Shown piece after piece: positions 1-7,625 of a DNA stretch of 36,226 bases (position 1 is the first letter of the stretch; each line of letters begins with the position of its first letter). The notes under the pieces are model-generated. The model had not been told where the DNA came from, made no database searches, and was given only the letters and a program-made list of their open reading frames with translations. This DNA is from JBMZCV01 sp049613665 (GTDB lineage: Bacteria > Bacteroidota > Bacteroidia > Chitinophagales > UBA2359), in contig JBMZCV010000030.1 in assembly GCA_049613665.1 (NCBI GenBank), forward strand, positions 1 to 36,226. Direction: 5' to 3'. A program made the position numbers and the translations under genes.

Positions 1-6
1 TGTACC

Positions 7-130
7 AGCATGAGTTTTTAACTCGTGCTAAACCAAAACAGTAGCTTTTAGCTACCTATTCATCCAATTCAAAGCTATCTGGTAGTTAAAAACTACCAAT
101 TTGATGTGGTACGAGTTGAAAACTCATACC
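7..130. repeat. cluster of four mini-hairpins (REP-like)
   Basis: Four hairpins with 3-nt loops follow one another: 7-29 (AGCATGAGTT / AACTCGTGCT), 41-55 (GTAGCT-TTT-AGCTAC), 81-97 (GGTAGTT-AAA-AACTACC) and 108-130 (GGTACGAGTT / AACTCATACC, one mismatch). The first and last share the GAGTT/AACTC stem. They look like REP-type palindromes that Y1 transposases (RAYTs) spread in many bacteria; no such transposase is in this window, so the assignment is inference. No gene is seen in 1-335. Confidence 0.6.
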
Positions 131-299
131 TGTTTTATAGTTTATTTGGCACTTTTGGGAGCGAAAAACAATATTCTTGTTATTCTTAAATTCGACAGCC
201 CACCTGACAGATTTATTTTACAAATAGAGAAAGCTAACAAACTAAATATCAATACGTTTGCACTAATGCTTTTGCCAAAAATAATCGCAAGGCTTTTTG

Positions 300-307
300 T
301 ATCTTTG
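300..307 (+). promoter_or_regulatory. -7 box of the pgk promoter
   Basis: TATCTTTG matches the Bacteroidota -7 consensus TAnnTTTG and lies 28 nt before the pgk start codon. The nearest upstream TTG (272-274) is 25 nt away, a little farther than the usual 17-23, so only the -7 box is claimed. Confidence 0.6.
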
Positions 308-335
308 CAACGTTTTTTTCAGCAAAAAAAAAGTA

Positions 336-1526
336 ATGAAAACAATAGCAGATTTTAATTTCAAAGATAAGAAAGTGTTAATGCGTGTAGATTTCAATGT
401 GCCGATAAGTGCAGAATGGCAAGTGAGCGATAATACACGCATTCAGGCAGCATTGCCGAGCATCAAAAAAATATTAGCTGATGGTGGTAGCCTTGTTTTG
501 ATGTCGCATTTGGGCAGACCAAAAGGAAAAGTACAAGGGAAACTATCGTTGCGAAACATTTTATCGGATTTGAGCAAATTATTAGGCCAAAGTGTTGGTT
601 TTATTTACGATTGCGTAGGCGATGATGTGAAAAAATCGGTAGCCAATATGAAAAATGGCGATGTTTTGTTGCTCGAAAACCTAAGATTTCAGCCTGCCGA
701 AAAAAAAGGTGATGTAGATTTTGCAAAAGCTCTAGCAGATTTGGGCTGCGATGTGTATGTAAATGATGCTTTCGGAACGGCTCACCGAGCTCATGCTTCT
801 ACTTATACGGTAGCACAGTTTTTTGAAACTAAAATGTTTGGCTTTCTCATGGCTAAAGAAATTGAGAATGCCAAAAAAGTATTAGATGAACCACAACGGC
901 CATTTACAGCAATTTTGGGCGGAGCAAAAGTATCTGACAAAATTTTGTTGATAGAAACTTTGTTGGATAAAGTCGATAATATCATCATTGGTGGCGGCAT
1001 GGCTTACACTTTTCACAAAGCACAAGGTGGCATTATTGGCGGTTCGTTGGTAGAAAATGATAAATTGGACTTAGCAAAACGTTTATTGGAACAAAGTACA
1101 GCAAAAGGTGTGCGTTTGCTCATTCCAGAAGATTCGATAGTAGCAGATAGTTTTTCTAACGAAGCTGAAACGAAAGTAGCCAATAGTAATGCTATTGTAA
1201 ATGGTTGGATGGGTTTGGATATTGGAGAAAAAGCAATTGCAGCCTTTTCAGAAGTCATTTTGCAGTCGAAAACCATATTTTGGAACGGCCCAATGGGTGT
1301 TTTTGAGATGGAAAGTTTTGAGAAAGGCACAAAAGCGATTGCTTATGCAGTAGCCGAAGCGAGCCAAAAACATGGTGCTTTCAGCCTTATCGGTGGTGGC
1401 GACTCGGTAGCCGCTATCAAAAAATTTGAATTGGGCGATAAAGTAAGCTACGTTTCTACGGGTGGCGGTGCGATGTTGGAATTGTTTGAAGGCAAAGAAT
1501 TGTATGGCATTCAAGCAATTAAGTAG
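336..1526 (+). CDS. pgk: phosphoglycerate kinase
   Basis: Glycolytic and gluconeogenic enzyme that moves a phosphate from 1,3-bisphosphoglycerate to ADP in the cytosol. The 396-residue protein is the usual length. Family motifs occur in order: RVDFNVP near the N terminus, HLGRPKG, ENLRF, NDAFGTAHRAHAST, GGAKVSDK, the nucleotide-site WNGPMGVFE, and GGGDS followed by STGGGAMLELFEGK. An in-frame ATG exists 39 nt upstream (297), but it lies before the -7 box, and MKTIADF is the natural N terminus, so I chose 336. The gene looks monocistronic; the next gene is convergent. No strong terminator follows on this strand. Confidence 0.97.
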   Translation: MKTIADFNFKDKKVLMRVDFNVPISAEWQVSDNTRIQAALPSIKKILADGGSLVLMSHLGRPKGKVQGKLSLRNILSDLSKLLGQSVGFIYDCVGDDVKKSVANMKNGDVLLLENLRFQPAEKKGDVDFAKALADLGCDVYVNDAFGTAHRAHASTYTVAQFFETKMFGFLMAKEIENAKKVLDEPQRPFTAILGGAKVSDKILLIETLLDKVDNIIIGGGMAYTFHKAQGGIIGGSLVENDKLDLAKRLLEQSTAKGVRLLIPEDSIVADSFSNEAETKVANSNAIVNGWMGLDIGEKAIAAFSEVILQSKTIFWNGPMGVFEMESFEKGTKAIAYAVAEASQKHGAFSLIGGGDSVAAIKKFELGDKVSYVSTGGGAMLELFEGKELYGIQAIK

Positions 1527-1566
1527 TAACTTAAATAATTTTTTTCGTAAAAAAAGACAAAAAAAA

Positions 1567-1590
1567 AGCCTTCTCAACCACGAGAAGGCT
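1567..1590 (-). terminator. terminator of the PKD/T9SS gene
   Basis: Hairpin AGCCTTCTC / GAGAAGGCT with a 6-nt loop. The A-rich run at 1559-1566 gives a U tract only on the minus strand, so it serves the gene at 1667-2281. Confidence 0.75.
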
Positions 1591-1666
1591 AACCCTTACT
1601 AAACCCAAACAACTAAATTTTATTTGTTGCATTGTCTCTCAATAAAAAACAATGCTATTTCATCAT

Positions 1667-2281
1667 TTAATGTATCGTTATTTTTCTTGTCAGAATACCT
1701 TTTGACGTTTGAGCTGTCACTAAATAAGTACCAGGCAATAGATTTTTTCGCTCAAAAAGTAGTTCTTTTCTTCCTGCTCTCATGTTTTCATTTGCCAAGA
1801 TAGCAACCAAACGTCCAGAAATATCATGCACATTTACCTTCACTTTGTCGTCTTCCGCCAAATCGAAAGCAACGGTTGTAACCTCGTTAAATGGATTAGG
1901 ATAGTTCGTAATTTGTTCTTCTTCTATCTCCTCAATTGGCCGACTAATTGTGTTGTTTTCTTTTTCGGCTGGTCTTACTGTTTCTAAATTAAAAACATAA
2001 ACTTTGCCTTCAAAAGTTTCACTACAACCTTCATTATTATATATCGTTAGTGAAAAAACATACATGCCTTCTTCTTCATAAATATGTTCTGGGCTAATGT
2101 CTGTTGAAGTATTGCCATCGCCAAAAGTCCATTTAACACTTGAAAAGTCGCCTATTGAACGATTGTCAAAATCGACGCTCAAGCTTTTTGTTTTGTAAGA
2201 AAATTTAGGTGTTAAATCACAATCTGCCTTAGCTGATATGGCGAAAAATAATATAAAAAATATGCTGATTAGGTATTTCAT
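1667..2281 (-). CDS. small secreted PKD-domain protein with T9SS sorting domain
   Basis: 204 residues. The N terminus is a signal peptide (MKYLISIFFILFFAISAKA). Residues ~28-95 form a PKD-like fold with the typical VKWTFGDGN and PEHIYEEEGMYVFSLTI stretches. After a Glu-rich linker (~100-123) the C-terminal ~80 residues are a type A T9SS sorting domain: NYPNPF, VHDISGRLV, LPGTYLV, then a basic end. By family knowledge the protein crosses the inner membrane via Sec and the outer membrane via T9SS, with removal of the tail. With only one small PKD domain its function is unknown; binding or adhesion is possible. Its own terminator follows at 1567-1590. Confidence 0.85.
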   Translation of the reverse strand: MKYLISIFFILFFAISAKADCDLTPKFSYKTKSLSVDFDNRSIGDFSSVKWTFGDGNTSTDISPEHIYEEEGMYVFSLTIYNNEGCSETFEGKVYVFNLETVRPAEKENNTISRPIEEIEEEQITNYPNPFNEVTTVAFDLAEDDKVKVNVHDISGRLVAILANENMRAGRKELLFERKNLLPGTYLVTAQTSKGILTRKITIH

Positions 2282-2743
2282 TACTATTGATTTGTGTTTG
2301 TTAAGCGTTATGGTTTTATATACGCTATTGCTATTAAAAAGTTGCGAAAAAAAAACATTTTTTTGATTTAATTAATAAAAATAGTCAAGTATAAAACATT
2401 GATTATGAACGAAAAAAGCCTTCCAAAAAGGAAAGCCTCTTGCTATTTATAGTGTACGATTGCAGTCGTAAAATAGTTACGAATTTAAATTTCTTTGTGC
2501 CTACTTGATGATTTTACGCAACATACATTAAAATTTACAAAATACATAATTAGCTTTTTTGCAACGACTTACAGTCATTATTATGTCATAAAAAGATATT
2601 TACTTATTTTTCTACTTTTTTTCATCTGCTTCAAAAAACATGTGCAAGTTGCATTGTGCAAGATTAAAAAATAACAATTTCACATCACTTATTTAAGACA
2701 AAATGTATGCCAAAAAAATAAAATATCATTTTGCTTTAACCAC
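2282..2743. other. intergenic, no gene seen
   Basis: AT-rich spacer upstream of the PKD/T9SS gene. It holds a weak bulged hairpin near 2408-2432 (CTTCC / GGAAAG) and nothing else I can support; no exact TAnnTTTG box was found on the minus strand. Confidence 0.5.
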
Positions 2744-2782
2744 AAAAAAGCCATCAAATCTTTTATATTTGATGGCTTTTTT
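2744..2782. terminator. bidirectional terminator
   Basis: Perfect 16-bp stem, AAAAAAGCCATCAAAT with ATTTGATGGCTTTTTT, and a 7-nt loop, with U tracts on both strands. It lies 101 nt past the stop of the minus-strand methyltransferase and is most likely its terminator. Confidence 0.85.
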
Positions 2783-2882
2783 GATAGAACTTTTTTTTGC
2801 AACTATTTATGTATATACCAATTTTGCTAAAAAATGTCTCATTTTATTTATACAGCATTTTTTTGCTCACAAGAAGAATCTC

Positions 2883-3443
2883 CTAAGCTGCTTTTTGACA
2901 TATATATACAAAAGCTGGTGGCAAATTGAACATTGTAAAATTGATTTTCATATTATCGAACTGATTTTCAAATCTCTTGCCCTGCAAAGGCGAGTATGAT
3001 AGTTGAATAAACAAACCGCCTGGCTTCAAACATTTTAGAGCTTCCTCCACAATGCGATCGCTCACTTCTTGAGGCAACACAATAAGCGGTACTGCCGATA
3101 CTATATGGTCTGCTTTTTCAAAACCTTCTGCCTGCAAATACTCTGCTATTTTTTCGGCTGAGTCATTTATCAGCACTAATCGCTCATCTGTAATTTTTTC
3201 GTTTACCAAACCGAAAAACTGCTCATTTATTTCAAAAGACAATAATTTTGCATCTGCTGTCATTCGCTCAATCAAACCTTCGGTAATACAACCATTTCCT
3301 GCTCCGAGTTCTACAATACAATCTGCCTTAGCAAAGTCAATGGGATCAACCATTTTTTTTACCAAAAACTTGGAGCTGAACATGATAGTGCCTACTGTTT
3401 TGATATTTTTAACACTTTCTAAAAATATATCTACTTTTTTCAT
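2883..3443 (-). CDS. class I SAM-dependent methyltransferase (phospholipid N-methyltransferase / KsgA-like)
   Basis: 186 residues. The SAM-binding motif I is VELGAGNGCITEGL (~44-57), preceded by the GTIMFSSKFLVKKMV segment typical of PmtA-like phospholipid methyltransferases and rRNA adenine dimethylases. An acidic motif II follows (LLSFEINEQF), then VSAVPLIVLP in the place of the substrate-side motif and a late LKPGGLFIQLSYSP. PmtA-type enzymes methylate phosphatidylethanolamine; the small size and the SAVP motif favour that group over KsgA, but the substrate cannot be read from sequence. No membrane segment. Monocistronic, ending at the 2744-2782 terminator. Confidence 0.75.
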   Translation of the reverse strand: MKKVDIFLESVKNIKTVGTIMFSSKFLVKKMVDPIDFAKADCIVELGAGNGCITEGLIERMTADAKLLSFEINEQFFGLVNEKITDERLVLINDSAEKIAEYLQAEGFEKADHIVSAVPLIVLPQEVSDRIVEEALKCLKPGGLFIQLSYSPLQGKRFENQFDNMKINFTMFNLPPAFVYICQKAA

Positions 3444-3458
3444 GCTTTATAAATTTGT

Positions 3459-3641
3459 CAATGATTCGGACATTTTTTATAACAATTTTCAGTTGAATAA
3501 AAAAAATGCCTTTTGACAAGGGAAACATACTATTTTTCAGTTCAAAAGGCTATAAAATTTGCAACTATTGGCCACCTTAGCCTAAAAAAAATAGTATATT
3601 TAAGCCTTTGATAAAAAAATGTATAAATGTCCGAACTATTG
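3459..3641. repeat. nested inverted-repeat element, copy A of the ACATACTATTTTT family
   Basis: The core (about 3513-3615) has inner inverted ends (ATACTATTTTT at 3528-3538; AAAAATAGTAT later) and the middle block CAGTTCAAAAGGC ... CCTTAGCCTAAAAAAAATAG. It is nearly identical to the reverse complement of 24131-24233. Outside it is a second inverted repeat, CAATGATTCGGACATTT at 3459-3475 against 3625-3641 (15 of 17 match), which copy B does not share. The element fills the whole gap between two minus-strand genes. Confidence 0.8.
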
Positions 3642-3652
3642 AATTTGTAATA

Positions 3653-4378
3653 TTATTCTGATAGAATAGGTATTTCTTTTTTTGGTTTTTGTTTTAGAGT
3701 ATTGTTGTTTTTCAAACTATCCGTTAGGCTTGTTTGTATCAGTATAGGCATATTCGGATTGTTTTCTACGGTTGCAGGTATAGCATCTCGATATACAACT
3801 TGCCAGCCGCTTGCTTCCGCCACCACCGCAATCATTTCAAACATATTTCCAGATTGACTTCTTGCTATATCAAACAAACGGCTTCTTTCTGCCTGAGCAC
3901 GAATAGAATCTTTAGCAGAAGCATAAATTAAATTCAGTTCTTCGGGCGTAAAACTATTAAAAACGCTATTTTCGATGTCATAGTAATTAATATCGGCATC
4001 AATAGCCAAAATTTCTGGCTCTGGCCAGTTTTCCAAAATAATCAATTTGTTTGTGTGGTCGGTTTCTATCTTTAAGCTATCCAAATCATAACCTACCGAA
4101 ACTCTCGCCTTAATTTTTACCAAAGCTCGTTTGCGAAAGCCTGGCAAATCAAAACCATAATATTCTTTGCGGTCGACAATATCGGCAAATTCGCCTTCTA
4201 CCACAATCATCTTATACACCTTATTGATTTTTTCTAATACAACCTCAGAGCTTTCTATTACTTTTTCTTCCATTTTGGGCAATGCAATTAGCGGTTGCCC
4301 AAAAAAGTAATATACCACTCCACCGCCAATAACTATTCCTAGTAATGCAATAAATATAGCTAAAATAAATGTACGCAT
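3653..4378 (-). CDS. DUF4230 family membrane-anchored protein
   Basis: 241 residues from the chosen start (MRTFILAIF). One N-terminal membrane anchor (residues ~2-25, AIFIALLGIVIGGGVVYYFF) is followed by an extracytoplasmic region with DUF4230 features: the KVYKMIVVEGEFADI strand, FDLPGFRKRALVKIKARVSVGYDLD, then IILENWPEPEIL and a helical SIRAQAERSRLFDIARSQ stretch. The family is widespread in Bacteroidota and has no known function. A start 42 nt upstream (4420) would put charged residues before the anchor; I prefer 4378. The C-terminal ~35 residues are polar and low in complexity. Confidence 0.75.
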   Translation of the reverse strand: MRTFILAIFIALLGIVIGGGVVYYFFGQPLIALPKMEEKVIESSEVVLEKINKVYKMIVVEGEFADIVDRKEYYGFDLPGFRKRALVKIKARVSVGYDLDSLKIETDHTNKLIILENWPEPEILAIDADINYYDIENSVFNSFTPEELNLIYASAKDSIRAQAERSRLFDIARSQSGNMFEMIAVVAEASGWQVVYRDAIPATVENNPNMPILIQTSLTDSLKNNNTLKQKPKKEIPILSE

Positions 4379-5109
4379 AATTAATTTAATAAAACGTTCA
4401 GATAGGCTTTCGTAACACATAAAAAAAATAATAACAAAAAAGCTTTTTTATGGCTACTCAAGTAATGTTGTTTTGTCTTGAAATGTGCTTAAAGGTAATA
4501 AATTATTTTGATGTTGGAGAACATTAAAAGTTAAACCTCTCAAAAATAGTTTATTTTCTAGGTGAGAAAAGCTCAAAATAGGGAAGCATAAAAAAAAATG
4601 TATCGAAAAATTGTGAAAAATCTTTTTTTTATATTAATTTTAAAGGAGTATTTAAACCGTTTTTTCGCACTTTATTTTTTTAGAAAATGTCTTTTTAGAC
4701 TAAAACCTAGTTTGAACAAGAACAAAATTATGAAGTATGAGTTATAAATGATTAGTTCGTTTCGATTGAAGCAGAACTTTCATATCACATTGCAAAATAT
4801 GAGCTGTTTGAGTTTTTATAAATACCTTTTTCGTATTTTTCATTTAAATAGCAAAAAATTTTGATGTGCAAAAAGATACTTAAATATCAAGCACTATTTA
4901 AAAACGTAGCAATTGGTCTTAATATTTTGAAATTAAGGTATTAGCTTTCGCAATTTGTAGAAATAAATTTGCCCAATTGTAACTGTTTAAATTTTGTTTT
5001 TAATGCTAAAAATACTGGATTTTAGTCCAAATTGATGTTTTTTTAAGCCAAAAGCAATATTTAAAGAAAAAATAATAATTGCTCCATAAACAAAAGACAA
5101 CTTTGTTTT
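4379..5109. other. intergenic, no gene seen
   Basis: About 730 bp of very AT-rich DNA between divergent genes. The only structure noted is the perfect palindrome AAAAAAGCTTTTTT at 4436-4449. No tRNA, ORF or exact promoter box is convincing. Confidence 0.5.
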
Positions 5110-5901
5110 ATGAAACAGAACAATATAGATGACCTTTTAGACCAATATTTAGCTGGCCAACTGACAGAAGAAGAGCTAAAATGGCGACATGAACAGCTAA
5201 AAAATGGCAACATTGAAGCTATTTCGAATAAAGAGATAGAGGAAATTGTTTTGCCTAATGAATTATTATATCCACTTGCTTTTCAACATGAAAATATAGA
5301 GCTAAAGTTAAAAAAAAATGCTCTCCCCACAGAAAATAAATCCACAAGCATTTCGCAAAAAGAAACTTGGTTGACACGGCTAAAAAAGCATACTTGGCTA
5401 CCAACACTATTTGCTATTGGCGTTTTGCTACTACCTATCATTTATTTGTTTTCTTGGATAAATGCTGACAAACAAGAAATAATACAACAACATTTCGCAC
5501 CATATAGTATTAGTTCTATTGAAAGAGATTTTGATAGTTCTATTGCAAAAAATGATTGGATAGTTGCAAAAACAAAGTATGAACAAGGAAATTATGAAGC
5601 TGCCATAAAATCGTTTAGAAATGTGATGCTCCTACAAAGAGAAGATAGCTATATTGATGCTTTTTTTATTGGCGTTTGTCAACTTAGCCGTCGCTATGCT
5701 TTGCCTTATCAAGCCTCCGAATATTTTGAACAAGAAAATCTAAAAAATACAACCTTATTTTTGCCTGCTCAATGGTATTTGGCACTCGCTCAACTGCAAT
5801 GTGGCGAAAAAGAAAAAGCCAAAGCAACTTTATTTTTTTTGAGCCAACAGCAAAATGGCTACAAACAAGTAGAAGCCAATCAATTGATAGAAATGTTGTA
5901 A
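5110..5901 (+). CDS. single-pass membrane protein with TPR-like C-terminal domain
   Basis: 263 residues, not assigned to a named family. Residues 1-~90 are cytosolic and start with IDDLLDQYLAGQLTEEEL, the helical motif seen at the start of many Bacteroidota anti-sigma-like and TPR membrane proteins. A single transmembrane helix lies at ~99-117 (LFAIGVLLLPIIYLFSW). Residues ~150-263 form TPR-like helices (WIVAKTKYEQGNYEAAIKSFRNVM; LFLPAQWYLALAQLQCGEKEKAKATLFFL) on the periplasmic side. No sigma factor gene is adjacent here. A strong terminator follows 10 nt after the stop. Confidence 0.7.
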   Translation: MKQNNIDDLLDQYLAGQLTEEELKWRHEQLKNGNIEAISNKEIEEIVLPNELLYPLAFQHENIELKLKKNALPTENKSTSISQKETWLTRLKKHTWLPTLFAIGVLLLPIIYLFSWINADKQEIIQQHFAPYSISSIERDFDSSIAKNDWIVAKTKYEQGNYEAAIKSFRNVMLLQREDSYIDAFFIGVCQLSRRYALPYQASEYFEQENLKNTTLFLPAQWYLALAQLQCGEKEKAKATLFFLSQQQNGYKQVEANQLIEML

Positions 5902-5911
5902 ACAACAACTG

Positions 5912-5949
5912 AAAATAGCTACAAATAGAACTTTGTAGCTATTTTTTTT
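5912..5949 (+). terminator. intrinsic terminator
   Basis: Stem AAAATAGCTACAAA (5912-5925) with TTTGTAGCTATTTT (5932-5945), 6-nt loop, followed by more T. It closes the TPR gene. Confidence 0.88.
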
Positions 5950-6002
5950 GTTGAAAAAGGCCTAAACAAACACTCCTTTTTTATAAAAAATATTCGCTAA
6001 TT

Positions 6003-6206
6003 ATGATAGCCATCAAATCTCTTATTATATTTGGTCTCCTATTTCTTCTAGTTCGTTCTATCACCAAAAGCTTTGTTTCTTCCGTAAAAGATGCTTATAT
6101 CGAAGGCAAAACACCGCCACAAAATTTTAAAACTGATGCTCGAAAACAAAAAACGAAAACGAGAAAATTTAATGGTGGCGAAGAAATTGAGTTTGAAGAA
6201 GTTTAA
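6003..6206 (+). CDS. small membrane protein (DUF4834-like)
   Basis: 67 residues. One N-terminal hydrophobic helix (~2-19, AIKSLIIFGLLFLLVRSI), then a basic stretch and an acidic end (EEIEFEEV). This layout resembles the short DUF4834-type proteins of Bacteroidota, but the match is by composition only. It lies 58 nt before the aminotransferase on the same strand and may be co-transcribed with it. Function unknown. Confidence 0.55.
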   Translation: MIAIKSLIIFGLLFLLVRSITKSFVSSVKDAYIEGKTPPQNFKTDARKQKTKTRKFNGGEEIEFEEV

Positions 6207-6264
6207 GCAAAATTTTAGTATCTTTCCTTTTTTAGATAAAATTTTCTGACTTTTTCAAAATAAT

Positions 6265-7452
6265 ATGCTAACAAAACGACAACTTTTTTTACAACATATC
6301 GCTCAAACAAGCCCTGAGCCACTCATGCTCGAAATTGAGCGTGCCGAAGGGGTTTATTTATATGATACAAACAACAAAGCTTATCTCGACCTTATCGCTG
6401 GCATTAGCGTCAGCAATATCGGACACTGCCACCCAAAAGTAGTAGCCGCTATTCAAAAGCAAGCTGCCCAATATATGCACCTTATGGTTTATGGCGAATA
6501 CATTTATACGCCACAAGTAGCTCTTACTACTCTGCTTTGCCAACACTTGCCATCTCATCTAAATGCTGTTTACCTTGTCAATTCTGGCACAGAAGCCACA
6601 GAAGGAGCTTTGAAGCTCGCCAAAAGATATACTAAACGCACCGAACTTATTAGCTTTTCAAATGCGTATCACGGAAGCACACATGGCTCTTTGAGCATTA
6701 TGGGCAGCGAAACGTTCAAACAAGCTTTTCGCCCACTTCTCCCTGATACTCGACATATTCCATACAATTCGGAAAAAGATTTGACTCATATCACCGAAAA
6801 AACAGCTTGCGTCATGGCAGAAGTCGTGCAAGCAGAAGCTGGCGTGATAGTGCCACAAAATGATTTTCTTAAAAAACTCCGAAAACGCTGTACCGAAGTA
6901 GGTGCTTTGCTCATTTTCGATGAAATTCAAACAGGTTTTGGCCGCACAGGTTCGCTTTTTGCTTTCGAGCAGTATGGCATCGAACCAGACATTTTGCTAC
7001 TCGCCAAAGGCATGGGTGGCGGTTTGCCTATCGGTGCTTTTATCGCTTCGAGAGAAATCATGACCGTTTTTCAGCAAAATCCTGTTTTGGGACATATCAC
7101 TACTTTTGGTGGAAATCCTGTGACTTGTGCAGCGAGTTTGGCCACCTTAAAAGTGTTGCTAGAAAATGATTATATCGCTCAGGTAAAAGAAAAAGAAGCT
7201 TTATTTCATAAACATCTGAAACACGAAAAAATACGAGCCATTCGGAGCAAAGGCTTGTTGATGGCCGTAGAATTTAAAGATTTTGATTTTACAAAAAAAG
7301 TTATCGACAAGTGTATCGAAAAAGGCTTGATTACAGATTGGTTTCTTTTTGCCGATAACTGTTTGCGTATTGCTCCGCCATTAATTATTGACAAAAAACA
7401 AATTGTTTGGGCATGTGAACAGATTTTGCGAAGCATTGATGAAATTGCTTAA
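6265..7452 (+). CDS. class III PLP-dependent aminotransferase (acetylornithine / ornithine aminotransferase-like)
   Basis: 395 residues, a normal length. The PLP-binding features of fold-type I, class III enzymes are present: NSGTEATEGALKLAK (106-120), YHGSTHG (135-141), the FDEIQTGFGRTG stretch (218-229) whose Asp contacts the PLP ring nitrogen, and the Schiff-base lysine K248 in LLAKGMGGGLPIGAF. TTFGGNPV (~279-286) follows. Relatives such as ArgD and RocD use N-acetylornithine or ornithine with 2-oxoglutarate. No arginine-pathway gene is nearby, so the substrate is uncertain and I give no symbol. Confidence 0.88.
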   Translation: MLTKRQLFLQHIAQTSPEPLMLEIERAEGVYLYDTNNKAYLDLIAGISVSNIGHCHPKVVAAIQKQAAQYMHLMVYGEYIYTPQVALTTLLCQHLPSHLNAVYLVNSGTEATEGALKLAKRYTKRTELISFSNAYHGSTHGSLSIMGSETFKQAFRPLLPDTRHIPYNSEKDLTHITEKTACVMAEVVQAEAGVIVPQNDFLKKLRKRCTEVGALLIFDEIQTGFGRTGSLFAFEQYGIEPDILLLAKGMGGGLPIGAFIASREIMTVFQQNPVLGHITTFGGNPVTCAASLATLKVLLENDYIAQVKEKEALFHKHLKHEKIRAIRSKGLLMAVEFKDFDFTKKVIDKCIEKGLITDWFLFADNCLRIAPPLIIDKKQIVWACEQILRSIDEIA

Positions 7453-7504
7453 AATGGACCTATAAACGACATAACAGCGTATTCTATATTATTCTAGCTT
7501 TAAA

Positions 7505-7548
7505 TAGCATTTATTTTTTAAAATTCTAAAAAGTAAATGCTATCTTTG
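7505..7548 (+). promoter_or_regulatory. hairpin overlapping the -7 box of the DUF5689 gene
   Basis: A 16-bp stem (TAGCATTTATTTTTTA, 7505-7520, against 7527-7542, one G-T pair) with a 6-nt loop lies after the aminotransferase stop. Its last two bases are the first two of TATCTTTG (7541-7548), a consensus Bacteroidota -7 box 78 nt before the next start. It may be a terminator for the upstream gene, an operator, or both. Confidence 0.5.
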
Positions 7549-7625
7549 ATTTTATTGGACTTGCACACTTCTTTATAGCAAAAAATATGCAAGCTAAGAT
7601 TTTTCAAAAAAAAACAAAACAAAAA

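Noticed and set aside
101..358. 85-codon frame before pgk
   Set aside because: Starts in the REP-like hairpins, spans the pgk promoter and start, and has no recognisable domain.
2408..2432. Possible terminator hairpin
   Set aside because: Only five pairs with a bulge; no U tract next to it.
2703..2999. 98-codon plus-strand frame
   Set aside because: It contains the 16-bp terminator stem at 2744-2782 and overlaps the 3' end of the methyltransferase gene.
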